Shown piece by piece: positions 7,780 through 16,459 of a stretch of DNA of 64,000 nt. The stretch is from Corallococcus coralloides DSM 2259 (GTDB taxonomy: Bacteria; Myxococcota; Myxococcia; Myxococcales; Myxococcaceae), in the NCBI RefSeq assembly GCF_000255295.1, contig NC_017030.1, positions 682,001-746,000 on the forward strand, in the 5' to 3' direction. A program made the position numbers and the translations under genes. Within the stretch, counting starts at the first letter, position 1. Each line of letters starts with the position of its first letter. The notes beneath the pieces are model-generated. The model made no database searches. It worked only from the letters and a program-made list of their open reading frames with translations, and was not told the origin of the DNA.

Positions 7780-10700
7780 ATGATTCTCAGTGACGTTTCC
7801 ATCCGACGGCCGGTGTTCACGGCCATGGTGTCCCTGCTGCTCATCGTGCTGGGCGTGATGGGCCTCAAGCGCCTGGGCACCGACCTCTACCCGGACGTCA
7901 GCTTCCCCGTGGTGGTGGTCAACACCCTCTACAAGGGCGCGGGCCCGGGCGAAATCGAAACCCAGGTCATCAAGCCCCTGGAGGACGCGGTCGCCGGCAT
8001 CAGCGGCGTGGACAAAATCCACTCCTTCAGCCGTGAGAACGTGGGCACCGTGGTGGTGTCCTTCACGCTGGGCACCGCCCTGGACACCGCCGTCCAGGAC
8101 GTGCGCGACAAGGTGGGCCAGGCCGTCAACAAGCTGCCCACGGACGCGGACGCGCCCATCGTCAGCCGCGTGGACCTGTCCGCCGCGCCCATCCTCACCT
8201 ACGCCATCTCCGCGGACATGCAGTCCCAGGCGCTGCGCAAGCTCTTGGATGACCGCATCAAGCCCGCGCTCGCGCAGCTGGCCGGCGTGGCGGAGGTGCG
8301 CATCACCGGTGGCGACACGCGCGAAATCCAGGTCGACATCGATTTGGACAAGGCCCGCGCGGTGGGCATCGCGCCGTCGCAGGTGTCCCAGCGCATCGCC
8401 ATGGAGAACCTCAACCTGCCCGCGGGCCGTCTGCAATTGGGGCCCAACGAGCTGACCGTGCGCGCCATGGGCGAGTTCCGCAGCGTGGAGGACTTGCAGA
8501 AGCTGCCCATCGCCCGCAGCAGCACCGGCGCGCAGGTGCGCCTGGAGGAGATCGCCACCGTCACGGACGGCGTCGCCGAGCGCCGCACCACCGCGCGCCT
8601 CAACGCCCGCGACGCCGTGGTGCTGGAAATCGTGAAGCAGCCGGGCTCCAACACCGTGAGCGTCAGCGACGCGGTGAAGAAGACGCTCGCGGACATGACG
8701 CCGGTGGTGGGGCAGGGCTTCCAGGCCACGCTCCTCATCGACCAGTCGGACCTCATCCGCGCCAACACCCACGAGGTGTGGATCGCCCTCATCTTCGGCG
8801 GCCTGATGGCGGTCCTCATCATCCTGATGTTCCTGCTGGACCCGCGCGGCACGTTCATCTCCGCGCTCGCGCTGCCCACGTCCGTCATCGGCACGTTCTT
8901 CGTGATGTACGTGCTGGGCTACTCGCTCAACCAGATGACGCTCTTGTCGCTGTCGCTGGCCATCGGTCTGCTCATCGACGACGCGGTGGTGGTGCGTGAG
9001 GCCATCACCCACCGGCTGGAGAAGGGCGAAGACCCGATGAGCGCCGCGTACAACGGCACCAGGGACGTGGGCCTGGCGGTGCTCGCCACCACGCTGGCCC
9101 TGGTGGCGGTGTTCATCCCCGTGGCCTTCATGCCCGGCATCGTGGGTCAGTTCTTCAAGCAGTTCGGCATCACCATCTCCGTGGCGGTGCTCATCTCGCT
9201 GTTCATCTCCTTCACGCTGGACCCCATGCTGTCCGCGCGCTTCGCCAAGGCGCACGATCCGGACGCGCAGAAGCGCGAGCCCGTCGTCTTCCGCGCGCTG
9301 CGCCGCTTCCTGGAGGCCACGGAGTCCACCTACGCCCGCATCCTGGGCTGGGTGCTGCGCCACAAGTGGACCACCGCCGGCCTCACCGTGCTGGCGCTGT
9401 TCCTGTCCTTCGGCGCCGCCAGCCGCCTGGGCGTGGAGTTCATGAGCGCGGAGGACCGCTCGCAGCTCATCGTCGAGTTGCAGCTGCCGGACTCCGCCAA
9501 CCTGTCGCAGACCACGGAGCGCGCCGCGGAAGCGGAGGTGCTGCTCAAGAAGATCCCCGAGGTCACGGACATCTACACGACGGTCGGTCCCAACGGAGAC
9601 GTCTACAAGGCGCGCCTGCGCGTGCTCACGGTGGGCAAGGACCAGCGCACGAAGAGCATCCCCGTCCTCAAGGAGGAGGCCCGCGCGCTGCTGGTCCCCA
9701 ACCTGGTCTCCACCGCCATCACCCTGTCGGACCCGCCGTCCATTGAAGGCCTGGGCGACTGGTACCCCATCATGGTGCGCGTGGTGGGCCCGGACCTGAA
9801 GCGCGTCAACGAGGAGGCCGAGCGCGTCGCCAGCATCCTGCGCACCCTGGGCACCTCCGACGTGCGCGTGGACTCCAACCCGGCCAAGCCGGAGCTCCAG
9901 ATCCAAATCGACCGCGCGCGCGCCGCGGACATGGACCTGTCCGCCGGGGCGCTCGCCGCGCAGCTGCGGCTGGCCATCGACGGTGACGTGACGGCCAAGC
10001 TGCGCGAGGGCACGGACGAGACGGACATCCGCGTGCGCCTGCGCGAGCAGGACCGCGCCACGCCGGAGCGCGTGCGCCAGCTGATGATCGCCACGCCCCG
10101 CGGCCTGCACCAGGTGACGGACGTGGCGGAGGTGTCGCTCAAGGACGGCCCCAGCGTCATCGAGCACGAGAACCGCGAGCGCCAGGTGGCCGTCGTGTCC
10201 CAGCTGGCCAAGGGCGCCGCGCTGGGTGACGTGGCCACGAAGCTCAAGGCCGCCATCGCGGAAAAGCCGCTGCCGCCCGGCTACGCCATCGTCTACGACG
10301 GCCAGATGAAGAGCCTGGATGAGCAGAACGACGCGTTCGGCATCGCGTTCGGTCTGGCCTTCGTCTTCATCTACATGGTGCTCGCCAGCCAGTTCGAGTC
10401 CTTCAAGCACCCCTTCACCATCATGGTGTCGCTGCCGCTGGCGCTCGTGGGCGCGCTCCTGGGGCTCGTCGTGACGAACTACCACCTCAGCATGGGCGCC
10501 ATGATTGGCGTCATCCTGCTGATGGGCCTCGTCACGAAGAACGCCATCCTCCTCATCGACGGCGCGCTCCAGCACCTGCGCGAGGGCGACTCCGTGGACG
10601 AGGCCCTGCTCAAGGCCGGCCCGCGCCGCCTGCGCCCCATCCTCATGACGAGCGCGGCCATGGCCATTGGCATGGTGCCCACCGCCGTGGGCACGGGCAT

Positions 10701-10899
10701 CGGCTCCGAGTTCCGCGCGCCCATGGCCATCTCCGTCATTGGCGGCGTCATCACCTCCACCTTCCTCACGCTGCTGGTGGTGCCGGTGGTGTTCGCGGCG
10801 ATGGAGAAGCTGTCCTTCCGCAAGAAGCAGCCCCGCGCGCAGGGCCCGCACTCCGCGCTCCCGGTGGACGCGCCCGCGGCGCACGACCGCGCGGCCTGA
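7780..10899 (+). CDS. RND-family efflux transporter, HAE1/AcrB type
   Basis: The 1039-residue protein has the RND plan: an N-terminal transmembrane helix after [13 protein letters not shown], a large periplasmic loop, six helices, a second periplasmic loop and five more helices. Helix 4 holds the proton-relay pair in [12 protein letters not shown], and the helix-10 region carries the expected Lys ([12 protein letters not shown]). The periplasmic segment [29 protein letters not shown] is split here only for illustration of the conserved start FP-V-V-T-Y-GA-P-EIE. It is driven by the proton gradient and exports hydrophobic compounds such as drugs, bile-like or self-made metabolites. It lies 41 bp after the adaptor and ends at a strong terminator. 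The substrate is unknown. Confidence 0.93.
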   Translation: MILSDVSIRRPVFTAMVSLLLIVLGVMGLKRLGTDLYPDVSFPVVVVNTLYKGAGPGEIETQVIKPLEDAVAGISGVDKIHSFSRENVGTVVVSFTLGTALDTAVQDVRDKVGQAVNKLPTDADAPIVSRVDLSAAPILTYAISADMQSQALRKLLDDRIKPALAQLAGVAEVRITGGDTREIQVDIDLDKARAVGIAPSQVSQRIAMENLNLPAGRLQLGPNELTVRAMGEFRSVEDLQKLPIARSSTGAQVRLEEIATVTDGVAERRTTARLNARDAVVLEIVKQPGSNTVSVSDAVKKTLADMTPVVGQGFQATLLIDQSDLIRANTHEVWIALIFGGLMAVLIILMFLLDPRGTFISALALPTSVIGTFFVMYVLGYSLNQMTLLSLSLAIGLLIDDAVVVREAITHRLEKGEDPMSAAYNGTRDVGLAVLATTLALVAVFIPVAFMPGIVGQFFKQFGITISVAVLISLFISFTLDPMLSARFAKAHDPDAQKREPVVFRALRRFLEATESTYARILGWVLRHKWTTAGLTVLALFLSFGAASRLGVEFMSAEDRSQLIVELQLPDSANLSQTTERAAEAEVLLKKIPEVTDIYTTVGPNGDVYKARLRVLTVGKDQRTKSIPVLKEEARALLVPNLVSTAITLSDPPSIEGLGDWYPIMVRVVGPDLKRVNEEAERVASILRTLGTSDVRVDSNPAKPELQIQIDRARAADMDLSAGALAAQLRLAIDGDVTAKLREGTDETDIRVRLREQDRATPERVRQLMIATPRGLHQVTDVAEVSLKDGPSVIEHENRERQVAVVSQLAKGAALGDVATKLKAAIAEKPLPPGYAIVYDGQMKSLDEQNDAFGIAFGLAFVFIYMVLASQFESFKHPFTIMVSLPLALVGALLGLVVTNYHLSMGAMIGVILLMGLVTKNAILLIDGALQHLREGDSVDEALLKAGPRRLRPILMTSAAMAIGMVPTAVGTGIGSEFRAPMAISVIGGVITSTFLTLLVVPVVFAAMEKLSFRKKQPRAQGPHSALPVDAPAAHDRAA

Positions 10900-10920
10900 G
10901 GCCTCAGGGCCGGAAACAAG

Positions 10921-10956
10921 AAGGCGCGGGTGACGGTGCCGTCACCCGCGCCTTTC
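10921..10956. terminator. Strong bidirectional intrinsic terminator between the RND pump and the STAS gene
   Basis: A perfect 16-bp inverted repeat runs from 10921-10936 (AAGGCGCGGGTGACGG) to 10939-10954, with only TG between the arms. On the plus strand it is followed by TTTCATTT; on the minus strand by CTTGTTTCC. It sits just after the RND stop codon and about 120 bp beyond the end of the convergent STAS gene, so it probably serves both transcripts. Confidence 0.88.
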
Positions 10957-11073
10957 ATTTGAAACAAGGGGGATGAAACAAATCCCGGATGGGCGTCTTC
11001 CGCTTCGAGCCGCCGGCTCCGGGCCTTGCCGGAGACGGGGCGTTCGCGGGCGTCCTGCCCGGGAGGAGCAGCT

Positions 11074-11487
11074 CTAGCGAGCGGCCGAGAAGCCTTCGCC
11101 GTTCAGCAGGCGCACGCGCGCCTTGGCGAGCTGGTTCTGCGCTTCCTCCAGCGACACACAATCCACGGTGATGTCGTCGTTGGGGGATGCTTCCGACGCC
11201 ACGCGGGCCGTCTGCAGGCGCGCGATGGTGGAGTCCGACACGTGCGCGCACATCGCGCAGCCATTCTTGCGCCCGTGGTCGACGATCTCGGAGAACAGCT
11301 TCGCGGATTCCGGCTCCAGCGGGCGCAGACCCCGCATGTCGGCCAGAACCAGGTGCCGCCCTCCGCCGTAGCTGTCCGTGGCCTTCTTGTAGACGGCCAC
11401 GTACTCCTTCATTTCGTTCGGCCGCATGAAACCGCTCATGCGGGCAGTGATGGTCCGACGGCTGACATCGTTGGTGACTTCGAACAT
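11074..11487 (-). CDS. STAS/SpoIIAA-like single-domain protein
   Basis: The 137-residue soluble protein begins MFEVTNDVSRRTITARMSGF, giving beta strands and then helix EMKEYVAVYKKA. RHLVLADMRGLRPL is the central strand, and KLFSEIVDHGRKNGC is a helix of the STAS/SpoIIAA-like fold. The DMRGL segment occupies the place of the phosphorylatable loop of anti-sigma antagonists, but without a clear Ser, so classical partner switching is uncertain. The C-terminal tail (LEEAQNQLAKARVRLL) is helical. It is a stand-alone gene between two terminator regions, convergent with the RND operon. Family assignment is from fold pattern only. Confidence 0.6.
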   Translation of the reverse strand: MFEVTNDVSRRTITARMSGFMRPNEMKEYVAVYKKATDSYGGGRHLVLADMRGLRPLEPESAKLFSEIVDHGRKNGCAMCAHVSDSTIARLQTARVASEASPNDDITVDCVSLEEAQNQLAKARVRLLNGEGFSAAR

Positions 11488-11580
11488 AGGTGCGCCCTCC
11501 CTCGCAGGATCAAAGCCTAACAGACGTCTTTCGGACTTTCACCAGCCCCCCCGTCATTCCCGGCGGGGTGTAAGGTTTGA

Positions 11581-11602
11581 AAGGAATTGCGTGTTATTCC
11601 TT
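11581..11602. repeat. 7-bp perfect inverted repeat upstream of the STAS gene
   Basis: AAGGAAT (11581-11587) and ATTCCTT (11596-11602) are perfect inverted arms with an 8-bp spacer. It lies in a locally AT-rich gap, about 95 bp upstream of the STAS-like gene and just past the cold-shock terminator. It could be an operator for the minus-strand gene; no protein can be assigned. Confidence 0.4.
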
Positions 11603-11614
11603 CTCGGTAGGTTG

Positions 11615-11657
11615 TAAAAATGAAGAAGCCCGGCCCGCGTGAGCGGAACCGGGCTTC
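11615..11657 (-). terminator. Intrinsic terminator of the cold-shock gene
   Basis: Arms GAAGCCCGG (11625-11633) and CCGGGCTTC (11649-11657) pair perfectly, with an inner CCGC/GCGG pair around a GTGA loop. Read on the minus strand, the hairpin is followed by TTCATTTTTAC. It begins about 34 bp after the stop codon of the cold-shock protein. Confidence 0.85.
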
Positions 11658-11690
11658 AGTGCTCTGGGCTTGACCCGGAGCGGGTTGAGA

Positions 11691-11897
11691 TCAACCCACT
11701 GCGCGGACGTTCTGCGCCTGCAGGCCCTTGGGGCCGCGCGTCACCTCGAACTCCACCTTCTGACCTTCCTGCAAGGTGCGGAAGCCGTCCATGTTGATGG
11801 CGCTGTGGTGGCAGAACACGTCCTCACCACCGCCGTCCTGAGTGATGAAGCCAAAGCCCTTCGCATCGTTGAACCACTTCACCGTACCAGTAGCCAT
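11691..11897 (-). CDS. Cold-shock protein, CspA family
   Basis: The 68-residue protein is a single cold-shock domain. It starts [18 protein letters not shown] (RNP1 motif KGFGFI), continues with [10 protein letters not shown] (RNP2-like VFCHH in place of the common VFVHF) and ends [11 protein letters not shown]. It binds single-stranded RNA or DNA and prevents secondary structure in mRNA. Length and sequence fix the start at 11897, with AAGAGAAG upstream; a longer open frame upstream has no similarity. The following gene-free interval of about 280 bp to the divergent membrane-protein gene leaves room for the long 5' leader usual in cold-shock mRNAs, though I cannot identify a cold box. A dedicated terminator follows the gene. 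Confidence 0.95.
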   Translation of the reverse strand: MATGTVKWFNDAKGFGFITQDGGGEDVFCHHSAINMDGFRTLQEGQKVEFEVTRGPKGLQAQNVRAVG

Positions 11898-12180
11898 GAA
11901 TCGTCTTCTCTTTGTTGGTGGGGCGCGGCACCCACCGCCCGGGAGCGGCCGGTCCTCTCGAAATGTGAGGGCCTGAGTGCGAACAACAGTCTGCCCGGCG
12001 GGGAGGGGTGGGTGGAAGCCCCCTTGCTGAGCAGACAACAGTTCGCGGGGTAGTCACCCTTCCTACCCAGTACTGGCACAGGCAGGCGGGTGTGGGGCCG
12101 GGGCCGCTCCAGCGCCTGGGTTTGGAGGCGTGGCTACCGTTCCTTCGCAAGGCCACGACGGCCGGGAGAGGAGTCACGTC

Positions 12181-12729
12181 ATGTACGAGGTCCGAGGCCC
12201 CGAGACCCTGCTGCCCCCCGTTCCTCCGCGCGCGGAGGGCGCCGTGCGCCGCGAGTGGCGCCGGATGAGGGACCACAGCGCGGCGGCGGGCATCCTGTCG
12301 CGTCCCTTGTTCGGCCGGCTGCCGCTGCGCCGTTGGGTGTCGCAGGATTTGCACTCGGTGCTGGACTACGTGGGCGGCGCGGCGCTGGTGGCGGTGGGGA
12401 ATGCATCCGGTGACAGCAAGGCGAAGGCGGCCGGCTGGGCATTGGGCGGTGCCGCGGTGGGCGTGTCGCTGTTCACGGACTACCGGCTGAGCCTCACGAA
12501 GCTCATCCCCATCGAAGCGCACGAGCTGGCGGACTACGCCTATGGCCTGGGCGCGGTGCTGGCGCCCTTCGTGCTGGGATACGCGAAGCGCTCGCCGGTG
12601 GCGGCGGTGCTGCACGTGCTGTTGGGTGTGAAGGTGCTGGCCGCGTCGCTCGTCACGGACTACCGCTGCCAGACGGGCATGCACCTGGGCGGAGAGCTGG
12701 CCACGGACCCCGAAGGCATCGGGGCCTGA
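12181..12729 (+). CDS. Small predicted membrane protein with duplicated segment
   Basis: The 182-residue protein starts at ATG 12181, behind GAGAGGAG. The first 60 residues are polar and basic. They are followed by four hydrophobic segments: SVLDYVGGAALVAVGNA, AGWALGGAAVGVSLF, YAYGLGAVLAPFVLGYA and VAAVLHVLLGVKVLAASLV. Two similar motifs, SLFTDYRLSLTKLIP and SLVTDYRCQTGMHLG, follow the second and fourth segments, suggesting an internal duplication of a two-helix unit. Asp/Tyr/Arg at the membrane edge is therefore repeated. I do not recognise the family and assign no function. It is convergent with the beta-propeller-like lipoprotein gene, with 4 bp between stop codons. Confidence 0.75.
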   Translation: MYEVRGPETLLPPVPPRAEGAVRREWRRMRDHSAAAGILSRPLFGRLPLRRWVSQDLHSVLDYVGGAALVAVGNASGDSKAKAAGWALGGAAVGVSLFTDYRLSLTKLIPIEAHELADYAYGLGAVLAPFVLGYAKRSPVAAVLHVLLGVKVLAASLVTDYRCQTGMHLGGELATDPEGIGA

Positions 12730-12733
12730 AGTC

Positions 12734-14113
12734 TCAGGGCTGGAGCTTGAGCAGGAAGCCATCCTGCAGCGGCCGTGACGGTTCGTCCTCCGGGACGGAC
12801 CGGTGGAAGCCACCGGCGAGCAGCACGCCTCCGGTGGCGTCCACGCTCAAGGCCCGGGCCTGGGCCACGGTGCCGGGGCTCGCGAACCCGCGCACCCAGA
12901 GCGACGTGCCCTCTTCCGGCAACAGCTTCGCGACATACAGGCCCGGAGGCAGGCTTCCCCCACCCAGGGCGAGACCGCCGTCATGGCCGCCCGCCACCGT
13001 CAGCTGGCCCGCGTCGTCGGTGGCCACCATCGGCGCGCCGGTGGGGAAGGTTCGCGCCCACTGCTGGCCGCCGTTCGCGTCGTAGGCCAGGAGGAAGCCG
13101 TCGCGCGAGTCCGCGCGGTGGAAGGTCTTCTGGAAGTACAGCCGGCCGCTGAAGCCACCCCCCACGAAGACGCGGTCCGCTCCCACGGCCACGGACACCG
13201 CGGTGCCATCCGTGCCGCGCACGTCATGGCTCCAGACGTGGTCGCCGTCCCGGGTGAGCTTCACCACGAAGGGCGTGTGCTGGCGCACGGTGACGAAGGT
13301 GGCGTCGCCAAACGACACCGCCCCCGCGTAGCCGCCCACCACGTGCACGTCGCCAAAGACATCCACCGCCACCGCCCGCGCGGAGACCTCGCCCTCGCCG
13401 GAAGGCATCCACACGCGGCTCCAGCGCTGCTCACCCTTGGGGCCCACGCTCAACGCGAAGCCCGCGTGCCTGCCATGGGGCGTGCGCTTCAATCCCTCTC
13501 CCAGGTCGCGCGCGCCGGCGAAGTCCCCCACCAGCACCACGCCCCCGTGGTGGTCGGACGTGACGCCGTTCACCGCCACCGGGCCCTCACCCGGCAGCGA
13601 GCGCACCCAGTCCAGCGCGCCGCCGCCGTCCAGCCGGGCCAGGAATGGCCCCTCTGGCAGCGTGGCGCCGTCGCGGGTGAAGCCCGCAGACATGCCTGTG
13701 AGGAAGATGTTGTCGGAGGCATCCACCGCCAGGCCACCCACGCGGGCCCGCGCCTCGTGCCCGGGCGTCCAGCCCCGCGCCCACTTCAGCGTGCCTTCCG
13801 ACGAATACCGCGCCACCAGCAGGTGTGGCGCCACGACGTTGCGATTGAAGGGCAGGGGCCCCGCCCCCAGGTCGATGGGTTCTTGATAGGTCGCCGCCAC
13901 CAGGACGTCCCCGTTGGAGGTCACCACCGCGTGCGGAGCCTGTGGGTCCCCAACCATCAGGGTCCGCGACCACACGTGTGCCTCCACGCCCTCTGGCGCT
14001 ACCTGTCCACCCACCTCGCCGAGCACCGGGATGCGCGGTGCCGTGGCTCGGGCTTCCTCGCACCCCAAGAGGAAGAGTCCCCCCACGCACACCGCCATCC
14101 GAATCCACGCCAC
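12734..14113 (-). CDS. Beta-propeller-like repeat lipoprotein
   Basis: The protein has a signal peptide ending in FLLGC (lipobox), so it is probably an exported lipoprotein. About seven degenerate repeats follow, each with a core like VAVDASDNIFLTG, VTSDHHGGVVLVGDF, VAVDVFGDVHVVGGYAG or LSVDATGGVLLAGGF. Each is followed by an aromatic strand such as GTLKWARGW, GALDWVRSL, EQRWSRVW, DHVWSHD or GQQWARTF. This is the SBBP/Delta-60-type repeat pattern of surface beta-propellers common in myxobacteria. The start is uncertain: GTG 14113 gives a signal peptide with an Arg, ATG 14098 a shorter one. No enzymatic motif is visible; surface binding or adhesion is inference. Confidence 0.8.
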   Translation of the reverse strand: MAWIRMAVCVGGLFLLGCEEARATAPRIPVLGEVGGQVAPEGVEAHVWSRTLMVGDPQAPHAVVTSNGDVLVAATYQEPIDLGAGPLPFNRNVVAPHLLVARYSSEGTLKWARGWTPGHEARARVGGLAVDASDNIFLTGMSAGFTRDGATLPEGPFLARLDGGGALDWVRSLPGEGPVAVNGVTSDHHGGVVLVGDFAGARDLGEGLKRTPHGRHAGFALSVGPKGEQRWSRVWMPSGEGEVSARAVAVDVFGDVHVVGGYAGAVSFGDATFVTVRQHTPFVVKLTRDGDHVWSHDVRGTDGTAVSVAVGADRVFVGGGFSGRLYFQKTFHRADSRDGFLLAYDANGGQQWARTFPTGAPMVATDDAGQLTVAGGHDGGLALGGGSLPPGLYVAKLLPEEGTSLWVRGFASPGTVAQARALSVDATGGVLLAGGFHRSVPEDEPSRPLQDGFLLKLQP

Positions 14114-14312
14114 CGCCGCCCCCCGTCCCGGAACCCGCCCCACCCAACCCCGACTCCCCCGCCCTTCAACCGCGCCCAAGCCCTACTGCAAGGGCGCGGC
14201 CAACGTGTCCTGGCAAAGGTGTCCCCTCGGCGGAAGCCCCAGGGAGCCCGTCTCGAGGGCGGGTTTGCTGTCCCTCGGCCGGTAATTCCTGCCGACCGGA
14301 GGGAGGGGGGAC

Positions 14313-14353
14313 GGTAAAGAAAGACGCCCGCGCGGGGCTCCCCGGCGGGCGTC
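14313..14353 (-). terminator. Intrinsic terminator of the secreted-protein gene
   Basis: Arms GACGCCCGC (14323-14331) and GCGGGCGTC (14345-14353) are perfectly inverted. On the minus strand the hairpin is followed by TTTCTTTACC. It sits 35 bp after the stop codon of the gene at 14388-14891. Confidence 0.82.
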
Positions 14354-14387
14354 GATGTATGTGTTATGTTTTGGACCGGGCGAAGGC

Positions 14388-14891
14388 CTACAGCACCTTC
14401 ACCTGCACTTCCTTGAGCACCTGGTCGCCGCGCATGACGGTCACGGTCCACGCGCCGGCCTTGGGCAGCCGCACGCCGGTCCACTGACGCGCGCGCCAGC
14501 CCTCGCCCTTCACCTTCACGTCCTTCGTCTCACGCACGGTGGCGCCCTGCTTCACCTGCACCGTGATGTCGTCGATGGAGTCGCCCTGGGGCACCAGGTA
14601 GCTCTGCCACAGCATCACGTTGGTGTTCGCCTTGACGCCCTCGGGGCCCACCTCGGCGGTGCACTCGTACTTGTTGGGGCCGTCCTTGGCCACCTCCGTG
14701 CAGAGCTTGGCCTCCACCAGCACGGGACCCTGGCCCTGGCCCTTGTAGAAGTAGTTCCAGGTCTCGCGCACCGCGTCCGCGCTGGGGGCCTTCACCGACT
14801 CCGCCGCCGGCGCCGCCGCCTCCTGCGCACCCGCCACCGTCGCCATTCCCAGCACCGCGCACAGCACGCTTCCGTTGATCAGGCTCTTCAT
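14388..14891 (-). CDS. Secreted protein of unknown function
   Basis: The 167-residue protein starts at ATG 14891, preceded by GAGGGG. Its N-terminus MKSLINGSVLCAVLGMATVAGAQEAAA is a signal peptide with a likely cleavage after AGA. The mature part has two charged helices, including AVRETWNYFYKGQGQGPVLV, and then beta-rich sequence. Strands end in WTVTVMRGDQVLKEVQVKVL, resembling an Ig-like or C2-like sandwich. Two Cys (KLCTEV and YECTAEV) could form a disulfide. It is probably periplasmic or extracellular. A clear terminator follows, and it is transcribed alone. I cannot name a family. Confidence 0.75.
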   Translation of the reverse strand: MKSLINGSVLCAVLGMATVAGAQEAAAPAAESVKAPSADAVRETWNYFYKGQGQGPVLVEAKLCTEVAKDGPNKYECTAEVGPEGVKANTNVMLWQSYLVPQGDSIDDITVQVKQGATVRETKDVKVKGEGWRARQWTGVRLPKAGAWTVTVMRGDQVLKEVQVKVL

Positions 14892-15028
14892 GTTTGGGGT
14901 CCCCTCGTTGATGTTGAAGGCGGCCGGCCCACGTCCGGCCCCTTGGTGTGCCTGTCTACCATGAAACATCCCGCGTCATTCCCCGAGTCCCGGATTCCAG
15001 GGTTTCGCACCCGGGACGCCGCGCCGCG

Positions 15029-16375
15029 CTACCCGAACAGGAAGAAGCCGAGCGTCACCAGCGGCAGGTACGCGAGGAAGGCCACCAGGAGGAAGCCGAG
15101 GATGTCCTTGAACTCCAAGCGGGCCACCGCCAGGAGCGGCAGCGCCCAGAAGGGCTGGATGAGGTCGGTGGCCATGTCGCCCCACGCGTACGCCAGCACC
15201 ACCTTCTCCGGCGCCACGCCCAGCCGTCCCGCCGCATCCAGCAGGTAGGGCGCTTCAATGGCCCACTTGGAGCCTCCAGAGGGCACGAAGTAGTTCACCA
15301 CGCCGCTGTAGAGGTACACGATGGCGGGGAAGGTCTGCTGCGTGGACAGCGACACGAAGAGCTCCCCGATGCGGTCCGTGAGCCCCGTGGCCTTGAAGAT
15401 GCCGTAGATGCCCGCGTACAGGGGGAACTGCAGCACGATGCCGTGCAGCACGCTTCCTGCCTCCTCGCTCGCCTTGAGCAGCCGCGCGGGCGTGCCGTGC
15501 AGCAGCACCGCCAGCGTGAGGAAGGTGAAGTTCACCACGTTGAGGTTGAGCGCCTTCCAGCCGCCGTTCAGCCACAGGTGCCGCGCGAGCCACGCCAGGC
15601 CCAGCACGCCGAAGAGGACGTTGAGCAGCCACGCGTGGTCCAGCCACTCCGCGGGGCTCAGGCGCCCCTGGGGCTTCTCTGGCGGGACGAAGTCACCCAG
15701 CTTCTCCAGCACCGCGGGCTCCACGCGCACCGTGCGCTCGGGGGACGGGTGCAGCGCCCACGCCAGCGCCGTGAGCAGCGCCACCGCGGCCAGCGTGAGG
15801 CCCACGTTGAAGGGGGAGAAGAGCGTCCGGTCGATGGAGATGACCCCCAGCTGCTTCTCCAGGAAGTGCCCCGGCGTCGCCACCAGCAGCGGCGCGGAGG
15901 CGGACAGGCCCGCGTGCCACGTGGCGCCCAGGCCGAAGTAGGCGCACGCCACCAGCAGCCGGTAGTCCACGTCCGGACGCCTGCGCGCGATGAAGCGCAC
16001 CAGCATGGCGCTGGCGACGAGCGACAGGCCCCAGTTGAAGTACGCGAGCGCCATGGAGACCGCCGCCATCAGCGCGGTGGCGCTCCTCGGGCTCCTCGGC
16101 AGGCGGGCCACCCATTCCAGCAAGGCCTTCACCGGGGCGGTGAGCGCGAGCAGGTAGCCAGTGAACATCACCAGGGCCATCTGCATGGAGAAGGTGAGCA
16201 GCTCCCAGAAGCCCCCGCCCCACGCGTCCAGCACCAGCGGCGGCGCGGCCCCCACCCAGCCCAGGGCCAGCGCCATGGTGAGCAGGGTGAGCAGCACCGC
16301 GATGGCGAAGGCGCTGGGGACGAAGCGCGCGGAGAAGCGGCCCAGGCCTTCGGCGAGCCGGACGAGGGTTTCCAC
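15029..16375 (-). CDS. Short-chain fatty acid transporter, AtoE family
   Basis: This protein of about 448 residues has some twelve hydrophobic segments and typical AtoE features. The N-terminus is a short amphipathic helix (LVRLAEGLGRFSARFVP). GGFWELLTFSMQMALVMFTGY is followed by FNWGLSLVASAMLVRFIARR, and VYLYSGVVNYFVPSGGSKWAIEAPY is the conserved C-terminal block; AWGDMATDLIQPFWALPLL closes it. Family members import butyrate or acetoacetate across the inner membrane by cation symport. I chose GTG 16375 because CTGGAG lies upstream and the length then equals the family's; a longer frame would overlap the divergent KaiC-like gene. No fatty-acid activation gene is adjacent. Confidence 0.88.
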   Translation of the reverse strand: METLVRLAEGLGRFSARFVPSAFAIAVLLTLLTMALALGWVGAAPPLVLDAWGGGFWELLTFSMQMALVMFTGYLLALTAPVKALLEWVARLPRSPRSATALMAAVSMALAYFNWGLSLVASAMLVRFIARRRPDVDYRLLVACAYFGLGATWHAGLSASAPLLVATPGHFLEKQLGVISIDRTLFSPFNVGLTLAAVALLTALAWALHPSPERTVRVEPAVLEKLGDFVPPEKPQGRLSPAEWLDHAWLLNVLFGVLGLAWLARHLWLNGGWKALNLNVVNFTFLTLAVLLHGTPARLLKASEEAGSVLHGIVLQFPLYAGIYGIFKATGLTDRIGELFVSLSTQQTFPAIVYLYSGVVNYFVPSGGSKWAIEAPYLLDAAGRLGVAPEKVVLAYAWGDMATDLIQPFWALPLLAVARLEFKDILGFLLVAFLAYLPLVTLGFFLFG

Positions 16376-16459
16376 GGTGTGAGGGCTCCAGGCGTTCAGG
16401 GGGCCCCGGCGCGAAACTCCCAGGGCGACACCCCGGGTTTTACGGTATGAGCGGTCGCC

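Noticed and set aside
6403..10884. A 1493-codon open frame on the minus strand through the RND operon
   Set aside because: It is an antisense shadow of GC-rich genes. The translation is Ala/Arg/His-rich without domains, and both real genes on the plus strand have conserved motifs.
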